13,003 nt of DNA from Bacillota bacterium (GCA_021792015.1 JAJYVM010000061.1:1-13003); one strand, 5' to 3'. Numbered from the stretch's first letter, positions 1 to 5,726 are shown. The notes: generated from the sequence alone by a model not told the origin. Numbers and translations: made by a program.

Positions 1-140
1 GCCCGCTGCCGCCAGCCGGTGATGTCGCGCACCTTGGCCCTGAAGCGCGCGCCGGTCCTGTGGGTCAGGCGGATGAGGGCGCGGCGGTTGCGATGGAAGC
101 TGAATCCAGGGAGCGCGACCCCCGTTACGGCGCAGGCCAC
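1..140 (-). CDS. Possible 5' part of an unrecognised gene running off the left edge
   Basis: Read on the minus strand from a GTG at 140, the frame stays open to the window edge for 46 codons. It gives a basic peptide containing GVALPGFSFHRNRRALIRLT and then HRTGARFRAKVRDITGW. The mix of hydrophobic and basic residues looks more like protein than the other frames here. I do not recognise the family. No convincing Shine-Dalgarno site precedes the GTG, so the start is uncertain. It could be a chance open frame in GC-rich DNA; sequence to the left of the window would decide. Confidence 0.3.
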   Translation of the reverse strand, partial: MACAVTGVALPGFSFHRNRRALIRLTHRTGARFRAKVRDITGWRQR

Positions 141-320
141 CGGACCCGCCCCGGCGCCTCCGCCTCGCCTGCGGCTCGTGTTCCTCGGCCCGAGGCTCTG
201 GCCGCCGGCTCCCCGATCGATCCCGCCTCGCGGCGGGCACGCCTGCCCTTGGCTTGCCGTTGCCGCGACCGGGCCCCTGCGGGTTCACCCCCCACCCACC
301 CGCTGCCGGCGTGCCATAAA
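141..320. other. Non-coding stretch
   Basis: No frame here has convincing protein character. The only structure seen is a short inverted repeat at about 223-238 (cccgcc, loop tcgc, ggcggg). Open frames crossing this stretch are composition artefacts. It separates the possible left-edge gene from the terminator hairpin of the membrane-protein pair. Confidence 0.5.
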
Positions 321-345
321 GGGCGCGCCCGCAAGGGGCGCGCCC
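321..345 (-). terminator. GC-rich hairpin terminator after the small membrane protein
   Basis: Two copies of the 10-base palindrome gggcgcgccc flank a 5-base loop (gcaag on plus, CTTGC on minus), giving a perfect 10-bp stem. On the minus strand it lies 6 bases beyond the stop codon at 352-354 and is followed by TTTAT, a weak U-tract. Position and form fit an intrinsic terminator for the two-gene unit 352-1928. The same loop occurs in the hairpin at 5727-5753. Confidence 0.65.
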
Positions 346-351
346 ACCGAC

Positions 352-567
352 CTATGCCCGGTGCGCGGGCCGGGTCTTCGGCGGCCGCTCGCGCAGGATG
401 CGCACGAGGTACACCAGCACGATCACCAGGTTGATCAGATCGAGGGCGATCACGATCCCGTACGCCGGGCCGAAGTCCTGCAGCGGGTTGGCCGGGCCGG
501 CACCGCGCGGCAGGGCCGCCGCCAAGAAGCCTAGTCCGCCGAGGAGGCCGCTCCAGATGGCTGCCAC
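352..567 (-). CDS. Small two-helix membrane protein overlapping the MFS gene
   Basis: This 71-aa ORF starts with GTG at 567 and is preceded on the minus strand by a strong purine-rich ribosome site (gggagggaagg, about 4 bases before the GTG). Two hydrophobic stretches are visible, at about residues 4-20 (IWSGLLGGLGFLAAALP) and 37-56 (GIVIALDLINLVIVLVYLVR). A basic, proline-rich tail (about 57-71) suggests a cytoplasmic C-terminus. The last 37 bases of the upstream MFS gene overlap its start in another frame, so translation is probably coupled. I do not recognise a family; function as an accessory or stabilising subunit of the carrier is inferred from position only. A GC-rich hairpin ends the unit just after its stop codon. 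Confidence 0.7.
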   Translation of the reverse strand: MAAIWSGLLGGLGFLAAALPRGAGPANPLQDFGPAYGIVIALDLINLVIVLVYLVRILRERPPKTRPAHRA

Positions 568-1928
568 GTGCCTTCCCTCCCCCCAGACAGCAGGTAGCCG
601 AGGTAGGTGCGCCGGACGCGGGGCTCCAGCATGCCGGCGCAGCAGGCCGAGACGATGACGCCGCAGGCGGCGAAGGCCAGCAGGGCGCGATGGTAGTCGG
701 GCCCCGCGGCGGTGTGGACGACGAGCGCGGCGACCACGGGCTGGGCCACGGCGCTGCCGATCATGCCGCCCAGCACGACCACGCCGAGCGAGCGGCCCAC
801 GGCGCCCGGCGTGAGGATTTCCGCCAGGTAGGGCGCGAACAGCTGGCCCGTCGGCGACCACGAGCTGGAGAAGCCGGCGATGAAGAACGCCAGGTAGGCG
901 ACGATCAGGGGCACGCCTGCCCGGAACGTGCTGGCCCAGAGGGTGGCGCCGGCCATGACCACCCCCCCGATCAGCCAGACGGGCGTGCGCTTGGTCTGGA
1001 AGACGGTGTCGGACAGGATGCCGCCGGCCATGACGCCGCAGAAGGCGCCGAAGTACACCATCGACGAGAGCGACCCCGCCAGCAGCAGGGACAGGTGCAG
1101 CTGGCGGAAGCCGATGGTCGGCAGCCACGTCGTCAGCCCCCAGGTCGCGAACAACCCGAAGAAGCCGGCGATGAACATCAGGATCACGTTCTTGTTGAGG
1201 AAGATCTCGCGGTACGGGGTGATCCGCTCGCCGGGCGGCAGCTCGGCCGTGGAGTGGGCCAGGGCCGGGTCGACCTCGCCCTTTTTGGCTTCGAGCTCCT
1301 CCTTGCCGAAGATGTACTCCAGCTCGCCCTCGCTGACGCGGGCGTCCAGCTCGGGCCGGTCGATGATGTAGTGGTGGATGGCTGCGAGGACCGGCAGGCC
1401 GAAGAAGGCGATCACCATGAACGACCAGCGCCAGGAGCCCGTCGCCTCGGCGATGGGCACGGCGACGAACGGCACCAGGATCGAGCCGATGGTGTAGGCC
1501 GTCTGGTGGATGGCGAAGGCGCGGCCGCGGGTCCGCCGTGGGAACCACGTCGCCGTGAGGCGCGAGCCCGCCGTCACCTCGAAGCCCTGGGCGATGCCGA
1601 ACAGGAAGTTGCGCAGCTCGAGCTGCTGCCACGTGCCGACGATGGCCATGGTCCACGTGAAGACCGAGAAGGCGCCGATCGTGATGGCCAGTGCCTTCTT
1701 CGGACCCAGCTTGTCGGTGAGGAAGCCGGCAAAGGGCTGGATGATCGCGTAGCCGATGAAAAAGAAGAACAGCACCTGCCCGGTCTCGGCCGCGTTCATG
1801 CTGAGCGAGGCCGCGATCAGGGGCAGCAGCGCCGCGGTCTTGTTGCGGTCCAGGTAGTTGACGAACCAGGCCACCCAGGCGGTGCTGAGGACCTGGGTCC
1901 GGCGCCAGTGCAGCGACCATTCTCCCAC
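531..1928 (-). CDS. MFS transporter, anion:cation symporter-like
   Basis: A 465-aa, 12-helix major facilitator. Helix 1 ends in NYLDRNK (residues 24-30), matching the Y-x-D-R pattern common in the ACS/sugar-phosphate group. Motif A is seen as GFLTDKLGPKKA (68-79) after helix 2. A charged central loop around residues 190-240, rich in E and K, separates the two six-helix halves. The GTG start at 1928 is chosen because a near-ideal Shine-Dalgarno site (1931-1940) lies just upstream. The internal ATG at 1920 is in another frame. Substrate cannot be read from sequence; organic anions such as carboxylates or sugar acids are typical for relatives. It heads a unit with the small membrane protein at 352-567. 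The C-terminus (GGREGTWQPSGAASSAD) is hydrophilic and presumably cytoplasmic. Confidence 0.88.
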   Translation of the reverse strand: MGEWSLHWRRTQVLSTAWVAWFVNYLDRNKTAALLPLIAASLSMNAAETGQVLFFFFIGYAIIQPFAGFLTDKLGPKKALAITIGAFSVFTWTMAIVGTWQQLELRNFLFGIAQGFEVTAGSRLTATWFPRRTRGRAFAIHQTAYTIGSILVPFVAVPIAEATGSWRWSFMVIAFFGLPVLAAIHHYIIDRPELDARVSEGELEYIFGKEELEAKKGEVDPALAHSTAELPPGERITPYREIFLNKNVILMFIAGFFGLFATWGLTTWLPTIGFRQLHLSLLLAGSLSSMVYFGAFCGVMAGGILSDTVFQTKRTPVWLIGGVVMAGATLWASTFRAGVPLIVAYLAFFIAGFSSSWSPTGQLFAPYLAEILTPGAVGRSLGVVVLGGMIGSAVAQPVVAALVVHTAAGPDYHRALLAFAACGVIVSACCAGMLEPRVRRTYLGYLLSGGREGTWQPSGAASSAD

Positions 1929-1930
1929 GG

Positions 1931-1940
1931 GATCACCTCC
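1931..1940 (-). promoter_or_regulatory. Very strong Shine-Dalgarno site of the MFS gene
   Basis: On the minus strand this reads ggaggtgatc, complementary over all ten bases to the canonical 16S rRNA 3' end. The GGAGG core lies 7 bases before the GTG at 1928. It fixes that start codon and implies high translation efficiency despite the GTG. Confidence 0.8.
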
Positions 1941-2096
1941 GATTCGGCGGTGCGCATGGCCTGCGCGATCGGCCCACGGCGGCGGTCACGGCATCCCCCC
2001 TCGGGGAACGCGGTGATTCCACCGCCGGAAACCGAATTCCTGCTGGTCCTGCAGACTGGGTGACGGCGGGGTGCCGGTTTGCGCCGGGCGGGGCGC

Positions 2097-2860
2097 TCAG
2101 ATGTCGCGCCGCGAGAAGATCCAGACGGCGCCGCCGACGGCGGCGGCAAGATAGAAGAGGGCGTACCAGACCATGGCGCGCTGGGGGCGGCGGCCCCGCC
2201 GGCCGGCCCGGCCAGCTGCCAGACCAGCCCGCGCGCCGCGCCGCCCTGCGCCGCCAGCGCCGCCGCGCGCCGGCACATCGGCTCCGCCGGCAGCAGCAGG
2301 CTGGTGACGGTGCCGATGTCGCTCAGGGTGGGCACGCCGGCCAAGGCCGTGATCTGGGCGAGGGCGCCGCCGAACGCGGCCAGCCCGTACAGGAGGATGG
2401 CAGCCGCGCCGTTGGCCAGGGTCGGCAGGAAGGTGCCGCCGAGGACGGTGACGGCGACGAGGATGAGGGGCTGCAGCAGCAGCAGGGCCAGGACGGCGGG
2501 CGGCTGGGGCAGGGTGGCGCGCACGCCGGCCCAGGCGATGAGGAGGACGATGCCGTAGAGCGCCAGGGTGTAGGCCGCCAGGAGCGCGCCAAGCCCCAGG
2601 AGGTTGCCGAGCACGATTTGGGCGCGGCCGACGGGCCGCGCCAGGACGGCCTGCATGGCCCCGCTCTCGATCTCGGCCGAGATCGCGCCGGCGCTGGCCA
2701 GCAGAGCCAGCAGGGCCGGGAGGGGGCTGGCCAGGTAGAGGCCCACCAGCACGACGGCGAGGCCGCCAACCAGGGCGACCGCCGGGGAGTCGATGCGGCC
2801 CTCGGCGCGGACGCCGAGGGCCGGCAGCACCAGGGACACGGCCGTCACGGCGGCCACCAC
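2097..2860 (-). pseudogene. ABC-2 type permease, frameshifted near the C-terminus and damaged at the N-terminus
   Basis: From about 2875 down to about 2180 the minus strand encodes a typical polytopic ABC-2 permease. Helix 1 is VAVVAAVTAVSLVLPALGVR, followed by SAEIESGAMQAVLARPVGRA, the loop after helix 2 that is conserved in this family, and then several more helices. The family's closing segment (AMVWYALFYLAAAVGGAVW, ending FSRRDI) is also present, but in another frame. Removing two bases, for example one gc of ggcgcgc at about 2175-2181, would join the two into ...PSAMVWYALFY. At the other end, the frame upstream of helix 1 is not permease-like, and no ATG or good ribosome site precedes the GTG at 2860. 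The coordinates cover the recognisable permease. In relatives such proteins pair with an ABC ATPase for export; no intact ATPase is present here. A sequencing indel cannot be excluded. Confidence 0.72.
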
Positions 2861-2872
2861 GGCGACCAGGCG

Positions 2873-2950
2873 CCGCCCGCCTGCCCCAGCCCGACCCGGT
2901 CCAGGGCATCCGCCACCCGTGCCCGCCGCCGCAGGGGCGCGATGGCCCCG
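2873..2950 (-). pseudogene. Possible scrap of an ABC transporter ATPase
   Basis: In the minus frame offset from the permease, this stretch reads IAPLRRRARVADALDRVGLG. That resembles the helical segment between the Q-loop and the signature motif of ABC export ATPases. The expected signature (SGGM-like) does not follow; the permease helix 1 does, in another frame. The simplest reading is a deletion that joined the middle of an ATPase gene to the start of its partner permease. The stretch is only about 25 residues, so chance similarity is possible. Confidence 0.35.
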
Positions 2951-2976
2951 GCAATTGTGACATGCTTAGGGCAAGC

Positions 2977-2984
2977 GGGAGGGA
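2977..2984 (+). promoter_or_regulatory. Ribosome binding site of ppk2
   Basis: The purine stretch gggaggga lies 6 bases before the GTG at 2991 and supports that codon as the start. No clear -35/-10 pair is evident in the short gap to the left. Confidence 0.65.
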
Positions 2985-2990
2985 TCGGCG

Positions 2991-3728
2991 GTGGACCTGC
3001 CGGATCCGGGCGATACCAACGGCGTCGCCAAGGACGATGCCAAGGCAGAGCGCAAAAAGCTCGTGAAGGAGCTGGCCGAGCAGCAGGAGCTCCTCTACGC
3101 CGACCGCCGGCACGCCGTGCTCATGATCCTGCAGGGCATGGACGCCTCCGGCAAGGACGGCACCGTGCGCCACGTCCTCTCCGGCGTCAACCCCCAGGGG
3201 GTCCACGTCCGCTCGTTCAAGGAGCCGACGCCGATCGAGCACGCCGAGGACTTCCTCTGGCGCGTGCACGAGGCCGCGCCGCCGAAGGGCTACATCGGCG
3301 TGTTCAACAGGAGCCACTACGAGGACGTGCTGGTCGTGCGCGTCCACGACCTGGTGCCCGAGCGGGTTTGGCGCCCCCGCTTCCGCGCCATCAACGACTT
3401 CGAGCGCATGCTGACCGAGTCGGGCGTGGTGATCCTGAAGTTCTTCCTGCACATCAGCAAGGAGGAGCAGGTCAAGCGCTTCGAAAGGCGCATCGAGGAC
3501 CCGCGCCGCCACTGGAAGTTCTCCACGGCCGACCTGCGCGAGCGCGATTACTGGGACGCCTACCAGAAGGCGTACGCCGACGTCCTGCACGAGTGCTCGA
3601 CCGAGTGGGCGCCCTGGCACATCGTGCCCGCCGACCACAAGTGGTACCGAAACCTCGTGGTCGCGCGCCACATGGTGAAGGCCATGAAGGACCTCGACCT
3701 GCACTACCCCTCCCTGCCGGCGGAATAG
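2991..3728 (+). CDS. ppk2: Polyphosphate kinase 2 family (polyphosphate:nucleotide phosphotransferase)
   Basis: This 245-aa protein matches the one-domain PPK2 family, soluble enzymes that move phosphate between inorganic polyphosphate and nucleotides. Walker A is GMDASGKDG (49-57). Walker B lies within GVFNRSHYEDVLV (103-115). The lid region contains RFERRIEDPRRHWKFS (163-178) followed by DLRERDYW. The HYEDVLV form, rather than WYNRAGVE, is the pattern I associate with class III enzymes that phosphorylate both AMP and ADP; this is recalled family knowledge. Length and motifs are complete, so the gene looks functional. The GTG start at 2991 has a good ribosome site. It stands alone on the plus strand between the broken ABC permease and the hicB remnant. 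Likely role: regenerating ADP/ATP from polyphosphate stores. Confidence 0.93.
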   Translation: MDLPDPGDTNGVAKDDAKAERKKLVKELAEQQELLYADRRHAVLMILQGMDASGKDGTVRHVLSGVNPQGVHVRSFKEPTPIEHAEDFLWRVHEAAPPKGYIGVFNRSHYEDVLVVRVHDLVPERVWRPRFRAINDFERMLTESGVVILKFFLHISKEEQVKRFERRIEDPRRHWKFSTADLRERDYWDAYQKAYADVLHECSTEWAPWHIVPADHKWYRNLVVARHMVKAMKDLDLHYPSLPAE

Positions 3729-3729
3729 G

Positions 3730-3761
3730 CTCGCGCGCGACCCCGAAGGCCGGCGCGCGAG
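3730..3761 (+). repeat. Inverted repeat between ppk2 and hicB
   Basis: Perfect 9-base arms ctcgcgcgc (3730-3738) and gcgcgcgag (3753-3761) flank a 14-base loop, beginning one base after the ppk2 stop. No T-run follows, so it is at best a weak terminator. Its right arm abuts the ribosome site ggagg that serves hicB, so it could also affect hicB translation or act as an operator. Confidence 0.5.
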
Positions 3762-3796
3762 GAGGTCAGTCTGGCGAATGAAACGAGTTTACCGCG

Positions 3797-3991
3797 GTGA
3801 TCGAACAGGACGGCGAGTGGTTTATCGCCTATTCGCCGGAGGTCCCCGGCGGAAGCGGGCAGGGGCGGTCCAAGGACGAAGCTGTGCGCAGCCTGTCCGA
3901 GGCCATCAAGCTCATTCTGGATGACCGTCGCGAGGAGGGTCTGCGGGGCGTACCACCGGAAGCCGTGATCGAGCGGGTCCGCGTGGGGTGA
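3797..3991 (+). CDS. hicB: HicB-family antitoxin, probably with a damaged start
   Basis: The 64-aa product (VIEQDGEWFIAYSPEVPGG, then GQGRSKDEAVRSLSEAIKLI) is a clear HicB: a partial RNase H-like fold that neutralises the HicA RNA-cleaving toxin. The usual first strand (about EFTAVIE) is encoded just upstream in the same frame (gagtttaccgcg), but no start codon precedes it before a TGA at 3779-3781. An ATG at 3778 sits 12 bases after a good ggagg site, one base out of frame. Removing one A from atgaaacg would give M-N-E-F-T-A-V-I, as in relatives. As written, translation must begin at the GTG at 3797, 31 bases from the ribosome site, and would lose the first strand. The stop overlaps the hicA remnant by GTGA. 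Family assignment is secure; function is doubtful. Confidence 0.82.
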   Translation: MIEQDGEWFIAYSPEVPGGSGQGRSKDEAVRSLSEAIKLILDDRREEGLRGVPPEAVIERVRVG

Positions 3992-4026
3992 AGCGGGTCG
4001 CCCTCCTCCGCCATCTCCGACGACAT
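3988..4026 (+). pseudogene. hicA: hicA toxin, truncated to its first 13 codons
   Basis: A GTG at 3988 overlaps the hicB stop codon as GTGA, the usual coupled arrangement. It opens with MKRVALLRHLRRH, which closely matches the N-terminal helix of HicA mRNA interferases (typically V-K-R-x-x-L-x-R-H-L-x-x-H). After this, similarity stops at once: the catalytic His strand and the rest of the double-stranded-RNA-binding-like fold are absent. The following bases instead encode, on the other strand, a RelE-like toxin remnant. The gene was therefore probably cut at about 4024-4027 by a deletion or rearrangement. With no toxin left, hicB here is an orphan. Confidence 0.65.
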
Positions 4027-4214
4027 GTCAAGCGTGGATCCCGCGCCGCCCGCATCTCCCAGGTGTCAGATGCCCCGTGGATCCGCTTGACCTGCAAGCT
4101 GGGGTGGCGCCAGTTCTCCTGGGCCCATCGACGGCGCGCCGCATCGCGGCCTGCTCCCGGGCGGTCAACTCGTCAAAGGCCCGCAGGAAGCGGGCTGTGA
4201 AATTCGACGGTCAC
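4024..4214 (-). pseudogene. RelE/ParE-like toxin remnant, frameshifted and 3'-truncated
   Basis: Three minus-strand pieces join into one recognisable toxin of the RelE superfamily. They are VTVEFHS from the GTG at 4214, then RFLRAFDELTAREQAAMRRA in a second frame, then NWRHPSLQVKRIHG plus TWEMRAARDPRLT back in the first. The block HPSLxVKRIxG...WExRAxRDxRLT is typical of this toxin group. As it stands, the GTG frame meets a TGA after 13 codons (VTVEFHSPLPAGL). A +1 change near 4198 (agcccgc) and a compensating change near 4143 (gatgggccc) explain the break. The expected last strands, after RLT, are missing; from about 4023 leftward the DNA is the hicA fragment. The start overlaps the upstream antitoxin-like stop as GTGA. 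Probably non-functional. Confidence 0.6.
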
Positions 4215-4459
4215 GTCTTGGGACGTGAGGAACGGTGCCGGAGGATGTCCGATGCGCGTTCGCCCGGTTCGTTGCGGTGCACACGGCCTTCAGCGATGTC
4301 AGCATCTGCCTCCCGCTCAGCCTGCTGCCACTCGGCCGTCCAAAACCAGGCTTGGCCGGGATCGTGCTTCGGCGTGGCCGGCTCGGACTGCACCTTGCGT
4401 GGGTGGAGCAGCACGCTATACGATAACCCGCCCGAGATGCCCCACCCCGCCGCATCCAC
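4211..4459 (-). CDS. Antitoxin-like ORF with an AbrB/MazE-type C-terminal tail
   Basis: An 82-aa ORF from a GTG at 4459. Residues 33-60 include DPGQAWFWTAEWQQAEREAD followed by ADIAEGRV, a tail I know from many small type II antitoxins, often with an AbrB/MazE DNA-binding N-terminus. The segment before it (MDAAGWGISGGLSYSVLLHP) does not look like an AbrB swapped hairpin. The frame is open further upstream to about 4592 without a better start, so the N-terminus may be lost or frameshifted. The TGA overlaps the GTG of the RelE-like remnant by four bases (GTGA), the usual antitoxin-toxin coupling. Likely a decaying antitoxin. The functional name rests on the tail and the neighbour. Confidence 0.5.
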   Translation of the reverse strand: MDAAGWGISGGLSYSVLLHPRKVQSEPATPKHDPGQAWFWTAEWQQAEREADADIAEGRVHRNEPGERASDILRHRSSRPKT

Positions 4460-4773
4460 CTCGGCCCCGTCTGCCCAGTGGCACCCGTCGTCACTCGGCG
4501 CACGCTGCTGGCCGGTACCTGGGCTGGGTCGGCCCCGGCCCGTCAGGCTGTCGCGTGATTGGGCCTGGTGGGGTGCTGTGATGACAGGGGTTTACGGTCT
4601 TGGCGGTGGGCAAAGCGGCGTTTGCGTGTAGGCATACCGCGCCGGTACGAGCGAACATGGGTGTACCCATTCAACCGGAACTGTCGGAATTGCTGCGCAT
4701 GTAGAATGTTGTAGTTGGCACCATTCGCGGCACTCTTGGTCACGAGTGTGCTGTGGCCTGTATCGTGGTAGTT
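4460..4773. other. Stretch without a recognisable gene; composition shifts to lower GC
   Basis: No frame reads as a known protein. From about 4640 the base composition is clearly less GC-rich than the flanks and continues so into the nucleotidyltransferase gene. The only ordered element seen is an operator-like inverted repeat atgggt-gt-acccat at 4657-4670. Probably decayed DNA at the edge of an acquired segment. Confidence 0.5.
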
Positions 4774-5400
4774 TTAGGGCTCAAGCTCTGCGCGCCCCAG
4801 GGCGAGCAGCTGCTCGAGATCTTCAATATCGTTGGGCATCCAGTGCCCCACCAGCTGCCGTATTTCAGCCAGTTGCTGCTCCGTCGCCAGCGCCAGCATG
4901 CGGGAGAGATCACCGACGTCAATGCTGCGCGAAGCTTCAAGTTTCATCAAAACCAAATACACAAGCGGCATAAGGGGTACGCCGGCGATTCGTCCGCTTT
5001 CCGCCTTGAGCATGGCATCGGCTGCCCATGGTTGGCTCATCTCTAAAACATCGACGTTGCCGCCGGCGGGTGCAGCCCAGGCCGATCCTGGAATGTTCAA
5101 CTCCTGCACGTGGCGAAATCCCTTGCCCTGAAGCGCGCGATGCACCTGCGGACGGTCACGCGCCAGGATGGCGATGTCGAGGTCGGCTGTCTGGCGGGGA
5201 GACATGTACGCATTGGCGGCCACCGCTCCCACCACACACCACGGCGCGCCGACGAAGTCAAAATTGGGGACGTTCATCACCGCACCTACTCCCGTCTCCT
5301 TCAGCCACGCCACGCTTGAACCAGTGCCGGGGCGGTGTCTCCGGGCTGCCATGACGATGAGCGCATGGCGCAGCTGCCGTCGCTGTTCAAACGTCTGCAC
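4774..5400 (-). CDS. DNA-polymerase-beta-type nucleotidyltransferase (MNT/AbiEii-like)
   Basis: A 208-aa protein with the minimal nucleotidyltransferase core. The nucleotide-binding segment is APWCVVGAVAANAYMSPRQT (52-71). The metal-binding pair follows as ADLDIAI (Asp73, Asp75), and the third acidic residue is in NVDVLE (Asp117). All three catalytic positions are present. The C-terminal third is helical (VYLVLMKLEASRSIDVGDLS). Such proteins occur in defence or toxin-antitoxin pairs that modify tRNA or partner proteins, but no HEPN or clear antitoxin partner is visible. The GTG at 5400 has a good site (ggagga, about 6 bases away). The ATG at 5277 (MNVPNFDFVG), also after a purine-rich stretch, would give a 167-aa core and is a plausible alternative. 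Lower GC than the neighbours suggests acquisition by transfer. Confidence 0.7.
   Translation of the reverse strand: MQTFEQRRQLRHALIVMAARRHRPGTGSSVAWLKETGVGAVMNVPNFDFVGAPWCVVGAVAANAYMSPRQTADLDIAILARDRPQVHRALQGKGFRHVQELNIPGSAWAAPAGGNVDVLEMSQPWAADAMLKAESGRIAGVPLMPLVYLVLMKLEASRSIDVGDLSRMLALATEQQLAEIRQLVGHWMPNDIEDLEQLLALGRAELEP
4795..4813 (-). repeat. Direct repeat copy 1 (19 bases)
   Basis: The 19-base string ccccagggcgagcagctgc (plus strand) occurs here and again at 5517-5535. Here it encodes, on minus, QLLALG near the nucleotidyltransferase C-terminus (LEQLLALGRAELEP). Confidence 0.75.
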
Positions 5401-5677
5401 CGCATTTCCTCCGATGTCTTCTTCGCCGCAGCGAGGCGATATCTTGCCCGTTGTGACTGGTAGCGGTGCGGAGCCAACGCGACCGACCCGTCCGCGCTGC
5501 CCCGGTCAGATGGAGACCCCAGGGCGAGCAGCTGCCACTCGGTGCGTTGATCCGGAATCATGGAAGGTGCGTGCGCCGGCTGCGTGTGCAACGATTCGTT
5601 GGCGTCTCCGCTTGGATCCCCTTCGCCGGCAGCGCGCTGATCCCGTCCACGATTCCCTGTCCGCGCCGGCCGTGAAG
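5401..5677. other. Gene-poor stretch upstream of the nucleotidyltransferase
   Basis: On the minus strand an ORF from about 5561 reads MIPDQRTEWQLLALGSP and later YQSQRARYRLAAAKKTSEEM before shifting register at the nucleotidyltransferase start. The charged helical part could be the end of a small partner protein, but I do not recognise it and no full gene can be supported. The stretch also contains the second copy of the 19-base repeat. Confidence 0.4.
5517..5535 (-). repeat. Direct repeat copy 2 (19 bases)
   Basis: Identical to 4795-4813, 722 bases away. On minus it reads QLLALG in the same register as in the nucleotidyltransferase gene, which suggests a leftover piece of a duplicated or recombined gene end. 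Confidence 0.75.
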
Positions 5678-5720
5678 AAAAGGGGCCAGCCGCCACGGTG
5701 ACGTGGTTGCTGCCCCTTTT
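5678..5720. terminator. Strong bidirectional intrinsic terminator
   Basis: The arms at 5678-5697 (aaaaggggccagccgccacg) and 5702-5720 (cgtggttgctgcccctttt) pair almost completely around a gtga loop. One base is bulged and two are mismatched. The plus strand ends in TTTT; the minus strand ends in TTTTCTTC. It closes transcription of the BNR-repeat gene at 5765 and insulates it from the low-GC patch. Confidence 0.75.
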
Positions 5721-5726
5721 GCGTCA

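Noticed and set aside
352..1920. 522-aa minus-strand open frame
   Set aside because: Most of it is a shifted frame of the MFS gene; only its last 71 codons form a believable protein, reported separately.
690..2063. 457-aa plus-strand open frame
   Set aside because: Antisense to the MFS gene; rich in G/A/R/D with no domain pattern. The third-position GC bias of the real gene explains it.
2060..3781. 573-aa plus-strand open frame
   Set aside because: Runs antisense to the permease, then in a shifted frame through ppk2; low-complexity composition.
3984..4017. Possible last strands of the RelE-like toxin (EMAEEGDPLHP on minus)
   Set aside because: This DNA is better explained as the antisense of the hicA N-terminus overlapping the hicB stop.
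4027..4200. Continuation of the hicA frame to 4200
   Set aside because: Beyond residue 13 it is the antisense of the RelE-like remnant and shows no HicA features.
4077..4631. 184-aa plus-strand ORF
   Set aside because: Antisense to the antitoxin-like and toxin remnants; no recognisable domain.
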